Of a stretch of 64,000 nucleotides of DNA, positions 53,801 through 55,805 are shown one piece after another. The notes beneath the pieces are model-generated. The model saw only the letters and a list, made by a program, of their open reading frames with translations, ran no database searches and had not been told where the DNA came from. The first letter of the stretch is position 1, and every line of letters begins with the position of its first letter. Origin of the DNA: Ricordea florida (lineage: Eukaryota > Cnidaria > Anthozoa > Corallimorpharia > Ricordeidae); contig OX453284.1 in the NCBI GenBank assembly GCA_949710005.1, forward strand, positions 7,394,477-7,458,476. Reading direction: 5' to 3'. The position numbers were made by a program, and so were the translations under genes.

Positions 53801-55764
53801 TTCGCTTTATGTTAATTAATAGCACTTTGGACAGACGATTTTGAATATCAACGATTAAGTGTGAGAACATCTTTTGCTAACCAGGGGGATTTTTCTCTAC
53901 GAAAAACCGTCGATGGCAAAATCATATTTTTAGTAAAGAGAAGAGAAAACATATTTTTAGTGATTATTATGCCCTATGTCCTCTCAGGTAGATAACAATG
54001 CTACATAGAAAAGAAAGGGTATTAAATGAGTATTTATGATAACGAAGGAATCCTTCTGTGAAATATGAAAACGCGAATCCTAAACTGGGAAATTTTGACG
54101 ACAATAGAAAAAATAATGAAAGTGCAGAAATGTAAGTCCTATTTCTAACAGGTAAATGTGATATTACCAAAGACATAGTTTGATCAATCATCTGCGTGGT
54201 TCTGAGAAACACATTAATCGTCGAACAGATGGCATATGGAAATTAAGCATCGAAAGCAAACTTTGCGTTTCTAGCTTAAATTTCATTTCTCAGACAACCA
54301 TAAGCGGTGTGTTGTAAAAATGCTTCAGCGTCACAGTGGCTAAAACCTGTCCATTCGGAACCATGCAATTTGAAAATCCTTGTACAGTCGATATGCTTGA
54401 AATGCTACATGGGGTCGAAGCTTGTAACGTTTTTATGTGTGAACACTATTTATTGAAACCACTTTATCGTTTTCAACTGAAAATTAATTAGAAATGAGCT
54501 CCTGTTTGTTTTATTGTCACGTAAAATAATTGTAATAATGAATGAAGCCGTTTCTGACGAATGCATCGAAACGTTCCTGATCAATATCATTTGCCAGATT
54601 AATTTTAGTCTTTTATTTTCTGATTTCCCAGTAGTTGATAACCGTTACATTTTAATCGAAAATTACTGTGAACGCCACAAAGAAATTATAATTGAGGTGG
54701 AAAGAGAAAGACTGAATGGGAGGCTGCAAAACAAATAACGGGATTGGGTAACTTTGCAAAACTAGTGTCGAATGTAAAAGTTAACACCGTTAGATGCTAT
54801 AAACCTAGTTATGGTTAGGCATTCGAACAGTGTTAAAAGATAAAATTTCTGCAGTAATTTTCATTTGCACTTCGAGATTCTGATTTTGGACGTTATCAAA
54901 AGGAAAAAAGCATCATAATGCATTTAAATTGGAATGAAAATAGCAGTTTACTTCGGATGCATAAAATTCAAAACCTGGATGAACGAGAAATATAAATATA
55001 TACAAAGAGCACAGTTTTGTGAATGAGGCCCACTGTTACATCCGCCAAATTAGCTGACCAAATCAACTAGTTTTTGTTGTTAGGGAAAGGAATAATTTAG
55101 AAAGAAAGGGGAAGTGGAAGACCGAGAGTTTTCAACTGCGTGTTCATAATTAAATAAACAGGGAATCATTGTACGAAGTTATGAGCTTCTTACCTTAATC
55201 TTTCCACTTGTTTCTCTGAAAAGAAAGAACTCGCTTCCGATGTAGAACAAGAGATGGTACTCCGTTATCCACTCAGCTTCCTTGATGCTACCATATCCTT
55301 GAGTAGATATACCCGTCACTATTGTATCATTGGGCAACTGAACGATGATCCAGGTTTCGTTGCCCAGAGGCCGAGTGGTTTCTCCTGATCTCCTGTCTGC
55401 GCGATAACCCGGAGGTTCTTTGCGTAGGTAAAGTCTCGCTCTCTGCGGCCCAAAGAGTGAAAAATCCCCGCGAAAGGCAGATGATGCCATCACAGAGCTA
55501 TCTGGGATTGCTTCCGATTGCATTCCCAAGGGGGATCGGCAATTGACTGAGGAGAAAAGGTGAAGCAAAATGAAAAATCTTGCCAAAGCCTTACTAAAGT
55601 ATTGTTTAGGCATTATTTAGTTGATTCTTTTACAGCAGATATAGAGTAAGAAGGCATTTCAATAAACTACTTCTCTTACCGATTATGTCGTGGATTGTTA
55701 CATCGGTCTGGTGAACCTTTTCAAGCATGGAAATCACTAAAGCATACAGAAAAACGGCTTTCAT
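13093..55764 (-). CDS. Gene B: full-length polycystin-1-like protein with F5/8C head, 16 exons
   Basis: Predicted 2421-residue membrane protein assembled from 16 exons whose phases all fit and whose summed length (7266 nt) is divisible by three. Order: signal peptide (1-28), F5/8 type C domain bounded by Cys (about 30-192), possible SEA-like module (about 197-300), REJ region (about 390-1230), RQKRS site, GPS (about 1235-1275, CLCNHLS), membrane helix, PLAT (about 1346-1460), five helices, polycystin domain, channel, acidic Ser-rich tail. The F5/8C head would bind carbohydrate, lipid or matrix (family knowledge). Exons 7-16 are firm by homology with gene A. Exons 1-6 rest on domain match plus phase and splice signals, so they could be a separate upstream gene, although all joins work. 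Introns 5-7 carry the large retroelements. Confidence 0.8.
15684..15858 (-). CDS. Gene B exon 15: start of polycystin domain
   Basis: 175 nt, acceptor tttttacag, donor cactg|gtatgt, ends in phase 1. FWNWTRQKLVPGLF, EWYNGE and FLVGMPRFRQLRVRT match the polycystin domain and gene A exon i. Confidence 0.94.
16225..17511 (-). CDS. Gene B exon 14: PLAT domain and membrane segments
   Basis: 429 codons. PLAT motifs STANVGLIMYG, RGSVNTFTLLLP, IKVWHDNSGESPGWFL and WHFIANRWLAVEEGEG, then about five membrane helices as in gene A exon h. Acceptor gtatttcag, donor gataag|gtaaga. Confidence 0.95.
17640..17800 (-). repeat. Single divergent unit of the 106-bp repeat, in gene B intron 13
   Basis: Read on the - strand, aatggtcacattgcatggtt followed by an agaaccgcaaggtat stretch and tgttgttgagcag matches the gene A unit along its length. 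It has the same orientation relative to its host gene as in gene A. Confidence 0.72.
18218..18454 (-). CDS. Gene B exon 13: GPS cleavage motif and first membrane helix
   Basis: 237 bp, identical in length to gene A exon g. Encodes CLCNHLSAFGG (cleavage at HL|S) and a hydrophobic helix (FVVLATVCSILALYFVGLIF) followed by basic residues. Confidence 0.95.
18980..20053 (-). CDS. Gene B exon 12: GAIN region and first half of GPS
   Basis: 358 codons in a single exon where gene A has two (e and f). Includes NPYTWHKRS, N-glycosylation sequons, RQKRS between cysteines, a run of prolines and CLYW...W...GC of the GPS. Donor gcaag|gtgacg is weaker than its neighbours. Confidence 0.94.
20590..20808 (-). 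CDS. Gene B exon 11: pre-GPS segment
   Basis: 73 codons, acceptor gtcctag, donor gcaaag|gtacaa; equivalent to gene A exon d. Confidence 0.91.
21023..21148 (-). CDS. Gene B exon 10: pre-GPS segment
   Basis: 42 codons, acceptor ctttacag, donor cccag|gtaatt; equivalent to gene A exon c (40 codons). Confidence 0.9.
21634..21804 (-). CDS. Gene B exon 9: REJ region
   Basis: 57 codons, acceptor ccttacag, donor cgcag|gtatgt. Encodes VRDKRTLDVRETLQ...SLVEERRRFNRTQ, predicted helical, equivalent to gene A exon b. Confidence 0.9.
22011..22623 (-). CDS. Gene B exon 8: REJ region
   Basis: Acceptor gtttcag and donor gtaaag|gtaggt, 613 nt, homologous to gene A exon a, with the same entry phase. Open reading past the donor is intronic. 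Confidence 0.93.
23554..23666. repeat. Left inverted array of about 20-bp repeats
   Basis: Tandem copies of gctcccaaccgagttcgcac type. Its reverse complement matches 27757-27855, including the outer end (ggttt[c/t]gctcccaaccgag). Lies directly at the LINE 3' end. Confidence 0.8.
23850..27299 (-). CDS. LINE polyprotein: 2A-like peptide, zinc finger, endonuclease, reverse transcriptase
   Basis: 1149 residues without a stop. Order: leader with GDISLNPGP (residues 44-52, a 2A-like motif); PHD-like Cys/His finger (about 58-110, CPIC...CSIC...H..C...WSCPRC); APE-type endonuclease (HLNVCSLRNK, TETHLD, GDFNCN, SDHHLI, about 180-400); reverse transcriptase (NYRPVSLLS, FIDFKKAFDSVSH, GIPQGSVLGP, YADDT, about 640-900); C-terminal region with LWGS...RAARII. 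Catalytic residues appear intact, so it may be, or recently was, active. The first codon in the open frame is not ATG; the true start is uncertain. Confidence 0.93.
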   Translation of the reverse strand: MSSWKCRRHIGFVCYQAKGPFNLRVNRYPNSVSTFQLTRLITSGDISLNPGPSAVKYTCPICSRTVARHHRALDCSICGLKHHIKCGKVTPKEYKATQRRDLMTWSCPRCVTQPALQESGPDINQMSALPFGSVSDESFLSMAESLEVTPINASYADEECDSHLSDLVQKLANRSAKDIRVGHLNVCSLRNKIEELRCLQMFCRFEVLAITETHLDKTVPDTALDIDRMKFLRLDRKGRKGGGCILYYADHLQATHRKDLFIDGLEAIWVQVKFPSTSVLFSVMYRPPDFNQFFDLISSPLEKAWLKSSNIFLLGDFNCNLLIEGNQESDANISNANINKLRSIFEMFNMQNVIQEATRLTITSSTLIDLIVTTRKDLVSSSGVFPLGISDHHLIYATIRIKNKRPPPKIIKTRDYKRMDINSFRHDLETAPFQIASIFDDPDDHLWAWQCLFNDICDEYAPWKEVKVRSSSDPWITCDIRYKMNRRYKLFKAAASTKCPQQWTEYKRVRNEVTSDLRKAKAAYFSKMFSEVKNTRAYWNLIMKATNPRIRKNIGPLKRDDNTLALDDSEKACLMNSFFATIGQKLSDNLPPANNVKGATVVNADTKNVPLLVDFNVSWSKIRYKVNALKTNKSTGPDDIQPKLLKLASDSIVPSLLSLYQHSIETKTVFTSWKTARLTPIFKKDDETDRGNYRPVSLLSVPSKILESEINDTLVRHVFIENQLASDRQWAYRAKHSTELLLIHLTETWRKAVDSGLVVAVAFIDFKKAFDSVSHTVLEMKLQKNFGIRGPILDWLRSYLKGRLIYTTVNGTKSDFLPVTFGIPQGSVLGPTLFTLFTNDLPSSVETGEVYMYADDTTIYCVSDTADGAITKLNTALRELHSWCLTNRLTPHPGKSEAMLICRGNITKSLAPITIGESAIKWVNKTRLLGMTVDENLGWILHTQELKKSFANKLSLLKRSRFLPKEVLEDFYFKIILPSVNYGLVLWGSCCNTELIHSIERLHCRAARIIYNLPKDMASTEVLERSAWTNINFHYKFAVLKLVQNAYNDTLPTILSKCIIAKRDHKISTRARESLIVPRFNTRYMKDSLAYRGSVLWNTLVTKHKDLANVTRRKDLVHMLKTSDVFINFNFKVLSVSTTNFKQKDFTYF
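27490..27668. repeat. 65-70-bp tandem repeat, about 2.5 copies
   Basis: Units share cttg[c/t]gaacgaa[t/c]gcttt...gaacaagaaacc and ctttattcatactt. Located just upstream of the LINE ORF. Confidence 0.75.
27757..27855. repeat. Right inverted array of about 20-bp repeats
   Basis: Four copies of gttggg[t/a]gcgaactcggt. It is the inverse of 23554-23666. Its short open frame is a repeat artefact. Confidence 0.8.
28042..28870. other. Unassigned region with divergent short ORFs
   Basis: A - strand frame starts at 28279 (MAEDYPETN..., about 65 residues) and a + strand frame at 28496-28870 encodes a charged, coiled-coil-like stretch (ERMRGRMD...LRQGNERLRNELQKKEK). Neither is recognised. They may be remnants of a transposon in intron 7 or a small intronic gene. 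Confidence 0.3.
29270..29942 (-). CDS. Gene B exon 7: start of REJ region
   Basis: Acceptor tttctttccag and donor tttcag|gtaggt, 673 nt, entering with two bases and leaving with two. IQPPLVAKIRGDKQIAKGTG, LNASDSFDPD and LEYTWLC match the REJ domain start of polycystin-1 and sea-urchin REJ proteins. Confidence 0.92.
30463..30989 (+). pseudogene. Degenerate fragment of a zinc-finger-like repetitive gene family
   Basis: A + strand frame reads CIICNKES...QCSNLRGEI...ELLAAEACYHKK and then breaks; after a frame change and a TAG it resumes as ERVNPNDSPEDKEFNLIEFE to 30989. The C..C...C / AAEA.YH pattern recalls a family expanded in cnidarian genomes, probably transposon-derived. That family memory is not verified here. 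Lies in gene B intron 6. Confidence 0.45.
31352..31464 (+). repeat. DIRS left terminal inverted repeat
   Basis: Pairs with 42667-42822 (shared gcggccgcggcctgggtacc core). Its outer ~38 bases pair exactly with the first part of the internal complementary region. Confidence 0.88.
31554..33375 (+). pseudogene. DIRS gag and reverse transcriptase, 5' part (spliced, interrupted)
   Basis: An ATG at 31554 gives MTEQLSDN up to donor aat|gtaagt (31577); acceptor ccttag at 31682 reopens the same frame, implying a 105-bp intron 31578-31682. The gag-like part (to about 32700) ends in a basic, Asn/Arg-rich stretch. RT motifs follow: EARPVINLRALN, MKLDLKDAYYAIPI, QCLPFGLSSAPRAF, YIDDML. The frame is cut at 33375 by the BEL element and resumes in the same phase at 40136. 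Confidence 0.87.
33376..33749 (-). repeat. BEL 3' LTR
   Basis: 374 bp, TGTTGTTAAT... to ...GCGAGAACA on the - strand. Compared with the other LTR it has an additional atg near 33690. Confidence 0.95.
33750..33760 (-). promoter_or_regulatory. BEL polypurine tract
   Basis: GGAAGGGGGGA on the - strand directly abutting the 3' LTR, the expected plus-strand primer site. Confidence 0.75.
33866..39787 (-). CDS. BEL/Pao gag-pol polyprotein
   Basis: About 1973 residues from the ATG at 39787 (MSERDAGEN; the frame is open 14 codons further). Order: coiled, charged N-terminus; DUF1759-type gag (FSGNPSDYPIFRNRL); Cys/His knuckles (CYCC...C, CHVCLKSGHMRARC); aspartic protease-like region (LLDNAS); RT with FYVDDLL; Pao-type RNase H (HHFADASEVGYG, LPRLELQGA, WSDSMSTLNYI); integrase zinc finger (HEANGHCGVEQ...CVPCRK); DDE core (GVDYFGPF, IRSDNGTNF, SGVWERLVRTVK); DUF5641 C-terminus (VGDIVLIADDD). 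No stop or frameshift. Confidence 0.95.
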   Translation of the reverse strand: MSERDAGENIIRQLDHERSESPARGENLVESDGLEQHKNSLAGFLGRVSTKLKCAKACLVELKYDELESALKDLSLAWKKYDNCYSFYVMKELPQDEFERVKNKHQETQTEYHACIDAINDCFKRPKIPEKEYKKSYTSSKQSKLREARKNVEMRKLLLQRDQEVAQYELEMENKRIELEFCKKRRACELKYQVQLAEKEAEFLEDGTDTATNTSLEDKAELSLMLPMTQHEKIARWSAGCDEKTLNPKIPDFIPPEVPPKDRIQNTTWTNPLTKKEIPPKGDEGRRAKPASANTNRSDDTTAILLKLTMLQAMQPIEFSGNPSDYPIFRNRLRDNLEDGILTDSQKLEFLPKFLAGEAYEVVERVSGCSYDAVLDILLARYGQPATVAAGCIENLTKGQKLSNTDYVGLRNFAEQLESASKKLSGEYELEASTVSNLKQIARRLPNYLVNKWGEASFKIRESGSTPRLSDLARFVKRQADIKNDPGFVCDKRPEKQSESNARPGRHTSAFTTDIKAYSGIVRPSNAERQIRMQSFNRCYCCSEKHELTQCERFKADDIQARWEIVKRHKLCHVCLKSGHMRARCESKAFCRCGSDRRHHRLLHYPYKKKTSEQGQGPQPERQPHGQIGQGEVQEEKREVRQSDAPRTVEEYATITGTPSKTVLLHVVPVKVIAPSRSYVTTYGLLDNASRGTIISSHVATTLGLKGRKEQVSVNTLMEKTNEELQEVKFQLQSANGVGETITVEEGLVSEKFNISEKWLPRNINTSLHPHLKDIGIPDVEIQKVSVLIGKDVDYAHEVFEVRKPSTPHSQLRALRGPLGWVITGILQGVPTPKDLNINFTSCDKKLHDQIEKFWNLDAFGTRKDDLSRNEINVSDSTILTSHNMSREDMHAVDILQRTMKVHDGHYETGLLWRSEEVKLPNNRCEAERRMQTLKRKFVREPGLEDKYRAVMEDYTSKGHARKLTPAEAKKRGPRTWYLAHFAVMNPNKPGKVRIVFDAAAEHKGTSLNKNLLQGPDFTNSLVGVLLRFREENIALVADIESMFHQVKVRKEDQDSLRFLWWPKSMTDPPEEYVMTVHIFGATDSPCAANFSLRRSADDNAKAFDPAAVETVKRNFYVDDLLKSVGTPTAAISLADQLVKLCAKGGFNLTKFQSNDRQVLGEIPVKKRAAPSLNLDLDELPIDRALGMQWRIETDTLGFKTVQLNKPNTMRGVLSTIASVFDPLNFVAPVLLPAKQIMQTLWKRKKPWDHPISGEILEKWKRWKSALPLLENLSIPRCYFSRPHHEGVKLQLHHFADASEVGYGTASYLRIEYSDAETECSFITGKSRNAPIKTVSLPRLELQGAFLAARIDSTVRKELGFQFDKVVLWSDSMSTLNYIKNENRRFQTFVANRVSEIRELTHPDQWRYCPSKINPADDVSRGLQMEDFLKNERWLKGPPFLREPEEKWPENKFEVVPPERLEVKKEIFVTSLEPAMAVERLITESSSWVRTLRKVVWLLKFLDWIKWHTVKKQDPEVTGVNRDINCEDMETAKRMIVRVVQRSNFPDEVTNLSKGKQVKASSKIIKLKPILNEDETIRVGGRISKAPISADAINPMILPKNHHVSTILIRNLHEANGHCGVEQVLSLLREQFWIVKARGAIKKVLRACVPCRKQMGPKMNQQMGDLPKVRLTPYKPPFTYSGVDYFGPFYVKRGRGRVTEKRWGVIFVCMNSRAVHLELAKSLDTDDFILVLTRFLNRRGHVEEIRSDNGTNFVGADKKIKEALESMEHNKVQEDFIPRGCNWVFHPPGASHMSGVWERLVRTVKRSLKAILGNQSMNEEVLTTVFSEAERIANSRPLTPNSSTPGDAEPLTPNHFLNVRPSMNIPPDVVDEKDKFSRKRWRQAQLLANHFWRRWLKEYVPSLQERHKWQLQQRNVRVGDIVLIADDDVKRSHWKLGRVLNTFPGSDGLVRSVQVRTERSTFKRPVTKLCLLE
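39760..40130 (-). repeat. BEL 5' LTR
   Basis: 371 bp, nearly identical to 33376-33749. The polyprotein's first in-frame ATG candidates lie inside it. Confidence 0.95.
40136..41508 (+). pseudogene. DIRS RT end and RNase H (3' part)
   Basis: Continues the interrupted frame (LLENLGFLVKVEKC, FLGAQLDS) into an RNase H domain: IWTDASKKGWGA, NVLELRAATLAL, LDNTTAVAYINKRGG, HIPGIQNGVADTASR. This is the RT/RH arrangement of DIRS elements. The last part overlaps the recombinase ORF in another frame. Confidence 0.9.
41211..42305 (+). pseudogene. DIRS tyrosine recombinase with stop at catalytic Arg
   Basis: ATG at 41211. The N-terminal SAM-like part (RGAATQKRYAGPWKAWVRWC) leads to LALTSAA, then TGA at 41820-41822, then AHELSSLDL in the same frame. 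In this family the position just before xxEL is the first catalytic Arg, so the stop falls on it. Further on, GHSTRGAS (HxxR) and the nucleophile region FERFYHRE are intact, ending at 42303-42305. Confidence 0.88.
42467..42590 (+). repeat. DIRS internal complementary region
   Basis: The first part (agtattgcgactatcagtcg...) is complementary to the left terminus; the second part (ggggagatgtggttctccga...) is complementary to the right terminus. It is the joint template that DIRS models use to make a circle. Confidence 0.88.
42667..42822 (+). repeat. DIRS right terminal inverted repeat
   Basis: Starts gaggaagagcacatgcgctt (inverse of the left repeat) and ends with the segment complementary to the internal region (...ctccggggaaatatcat). 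Confidence 0.88.
43010..43412. other. Intron 6 sequence with hairpin and unassigned ORF
   Basis: A hairpin near 43010-43060 (atatcttca ... tgaagatat). A + strand frame 43170-43388 (MASRCEGGTVTG...) is not recognised and overlaps the 5' end of the intron on the opposite strand; probably not a gene. Confidence 0.3.
43413..43567 (-). CDS. Gene B exon 6: SEA-like module end, island between retroelements
   Basis: Acceptor gattgtgtttcag and donor tccag|gtaaag, 155 nt, entering with one base and leaving in phase 1, which fits exons 5 and 7. FQGSRPFVSAELEI resembles the GS...V strand of SEA domains. It lies between the DIRS element (to 42822) and the Gypsy element (from 44264), with a MITE 41 bp upstream. 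Confidence 0.62.
43608..43846. mobile_element. MITE with GGGCC[A/G]G termini
   Basis: Inverted ends gggccaggtttttcgaag and its near-complement ttcgaacaaccggcccc, with inner inverted ggttaaggtaacccaggg / aaccctgggttagcgc. It lies 41 bp upstream of gene B exon 6. Confidence 0.72.
44264..44355 (-). repeat. Gypsy 3' LTR
   Basis: 92 bp, TGTACTGTAC... to ...TTATTACA on the - strand. The purine-rich AAGGGGGAGAA adjoins it at 44356-44366. Confidence 0.9.
44571..46994 (-). pseudogene. Gypsy pol: RT C-terminal part, RNase H, integrase
   Basis: The long frame starts inside RT (SLYRYKRLSFGINSAPEKYQ, IADDIVV). RNase H follows (VVTDASPVGLGAVL, ALAIVWACERFHLYL), then the integrase finger (HEGHPGVAKMK...CRTCHACQ) and core (MDLLVPLP, IRSDNGPNL, RANGEVERQN), and a Pro/Ser-rich tail. 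Uninterrupted itself, but cut off from the RT N-terminus by a small deletion near 46990. Confidence 0.92.
46960..47433 (-). pseudogene. Gypsy RT N-terminal part
   Basis: LSLHIDPGVMPVAQKPRRIP, VVEKV-like and VSPAVFAPKPGKDDIRICVDM motifs, LDMNMGFHQIEL, after which the frame is lost. The missing residues and shift suggest a deletion of some 20 bases. Confidence 0.88.
47460..47988 (-). pseudogene. Gypsy second zinc knuckle and protease, in two frames
   Basis: Frame one has CPARGQTCSKCGKKGHWARCC and the protease active site MLVDSGSQFT (stop soon after, near 47617). Frame two continues protease-like sequence (LVPDSRKLRVYGNSLLPVVG) to a stop at 47460. Confidence 0.82.
47840..48625 (-). pseudogene. 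Gypsy gag
   Basis: ATG at 48625 (MADKLPQMDV). Capsid-like region (FLRAGPG-like, ECVRTLNGYFHVEENVAYER, QLKQEPGEDVDSFVLRLKKQ) ending in a zinc knuckle start, CYACGKVGHFARD, where the frame shifts. The downstream knuckle is found in the next frame. Confidence 0.88.
48661..48674 (-). promoter_or_regulatory. Gypsy primer-binding site candidate
   Basis: TTGGCAACGAGGAT on the - strand directly after the 5' LTR, resembling the primer-binding segment common after Gypsy LTRs. The tRNA species was not assigned. Confidence 0.6.
48675..48763 (-). repeat. Gypsy 5' LTR
   Basis: 89 bp, differs from the 3' LTR by one substitution and a 3-bp indel near the end. Confidence 0.9.
48952..49125. mobile_element. 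hAT-like MITE with 8-bp target duplication
   Basis: Inverted ends TAGAGCGTTTTCAC, 174 bp long, flanked by TCAGTCTA at 48944-48951 and 49126-49133. An 8-bp duplication is typical of the hAT superfamily. Confidence 0.82.
49134..50477. other. Intron 5 sequence without recognised gene
   Basis: Several short frames occur on both strands (for example 49179-49412 and 49429-49629 on +), none recognised and none with convincing splice partners. Confidence 0.4.
50478..50612. repeat. Small MITE with 25-bp internal tandem repeat
   Basis: Ends ttaacccttttagcccc and ggggcttaagggg. Inside, gtaaaatcgtctggcgttag repeats twice plus part copies. Confidence 0.65.
50703..50761 (-). CDS. Gene B exon 5: small exon, SEA-like module
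   Basis: 59-nt exon between tattctcatag and ttccg|gtaagt. One frame is open through it, in phase with exon 4, and leaves two bases for exon 6. Encodes VRRLLGKIPGFLMVKLRRF. Confidence 0.55.
51109..51133 (+). promoter_or_regulatory. Cluster of four AGGTCA half-sites
   Basis: AGGTCA-A-AGGTCA-AGGTCA-AGGTCA. It matches nuclear-receptor half-sites in sequence, but lies in what looks like a dispersed repeat within gene B intron 4. Confidence 0.35.
51507..51601 (-). CDS. Gene B exon 4: start of possible SEA-like module
   Basis: Acceptor ttactttttag and donor cacgag|gtaaga, 95 nt. The only open frame starts with two bases that complete the codon left by exon 3 and ends in phase 0. Encodes WLEIKGEIFTLAWLDDTSEN and onwards; the pattern (F.L.W.DD.S) resembles the start of SEA domains. 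Confidence 0.68.
51917..52053. mobile_element. Foldback MITE, copy 1
   Basis: Arms ggatcaatgtcagtatctgg... and ...aaatactgacatttatcc, with acccctcccctaa inner arms. A second copy is at 60303-60440. Confidence 0.8.
52523..52664 (-). CDS. Gene B exon 3: end of F5/8 type C domain
   Basis: Acceptor gtaccttag and donor cctg|gtaaga, 142 nt. NFTGNNDSNTV continues the domain directly from exon 2, and MLRPLEWHNNVGLRMELYGC is the classical F5/8C ending with the closing Cys. Too short to stand out as an open frame; found by looking for the missing half of the domain. Confidence 0.87.
53380..53583. mobile_element. MITE with TAACYCTTTCAMTGCC ends
   Basis: Inverted ends taactctttcaatgcc and ggcagtgaaagggtta enclosing about 170 bp of AT-rich sequence. 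In gene B intron 2. Confidence 0.7.
53584..55193. other. Gene B intron 2, nothing further recognised
   Basis: AT-rich sequence. A + strand frame at 54514-54738 has no recognisable domain. Confidence 0.4.
55194..55546 (-). CDS. Gene B exon 2: first two thirds of F5/8 type C domain
   Basis: Acceptor tctcctcag and donor attaag|gtaaga, 353 nt. Features of the fold: opening Cys, SPLGMQSEAIPDSSVMASSA, a WIIVQLP strand, VTGISTQGYGS and WITEYHLLFY. Ends in phase 0, which fits exon 3. Confidence 0.88.
55680..55764 (-). CDS. Gene B exon 1: signal peptide
   Basis: ATG at 55764, hydrophobic leader beginning MKAVFLYALVISML, donor aatcg|gtaaga, ends in phase 1. It joins the F5/8C exon in frame. A possible acceptor (ttttactag) lies upstream at 55805, so a non-coding exon may precede it. 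Confidence 0.68.
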
Positions 55765-55805
55765 GTTGACTTCTCACGTCCGTAACAAAGCGTTAAACCG
55801 AAGAT

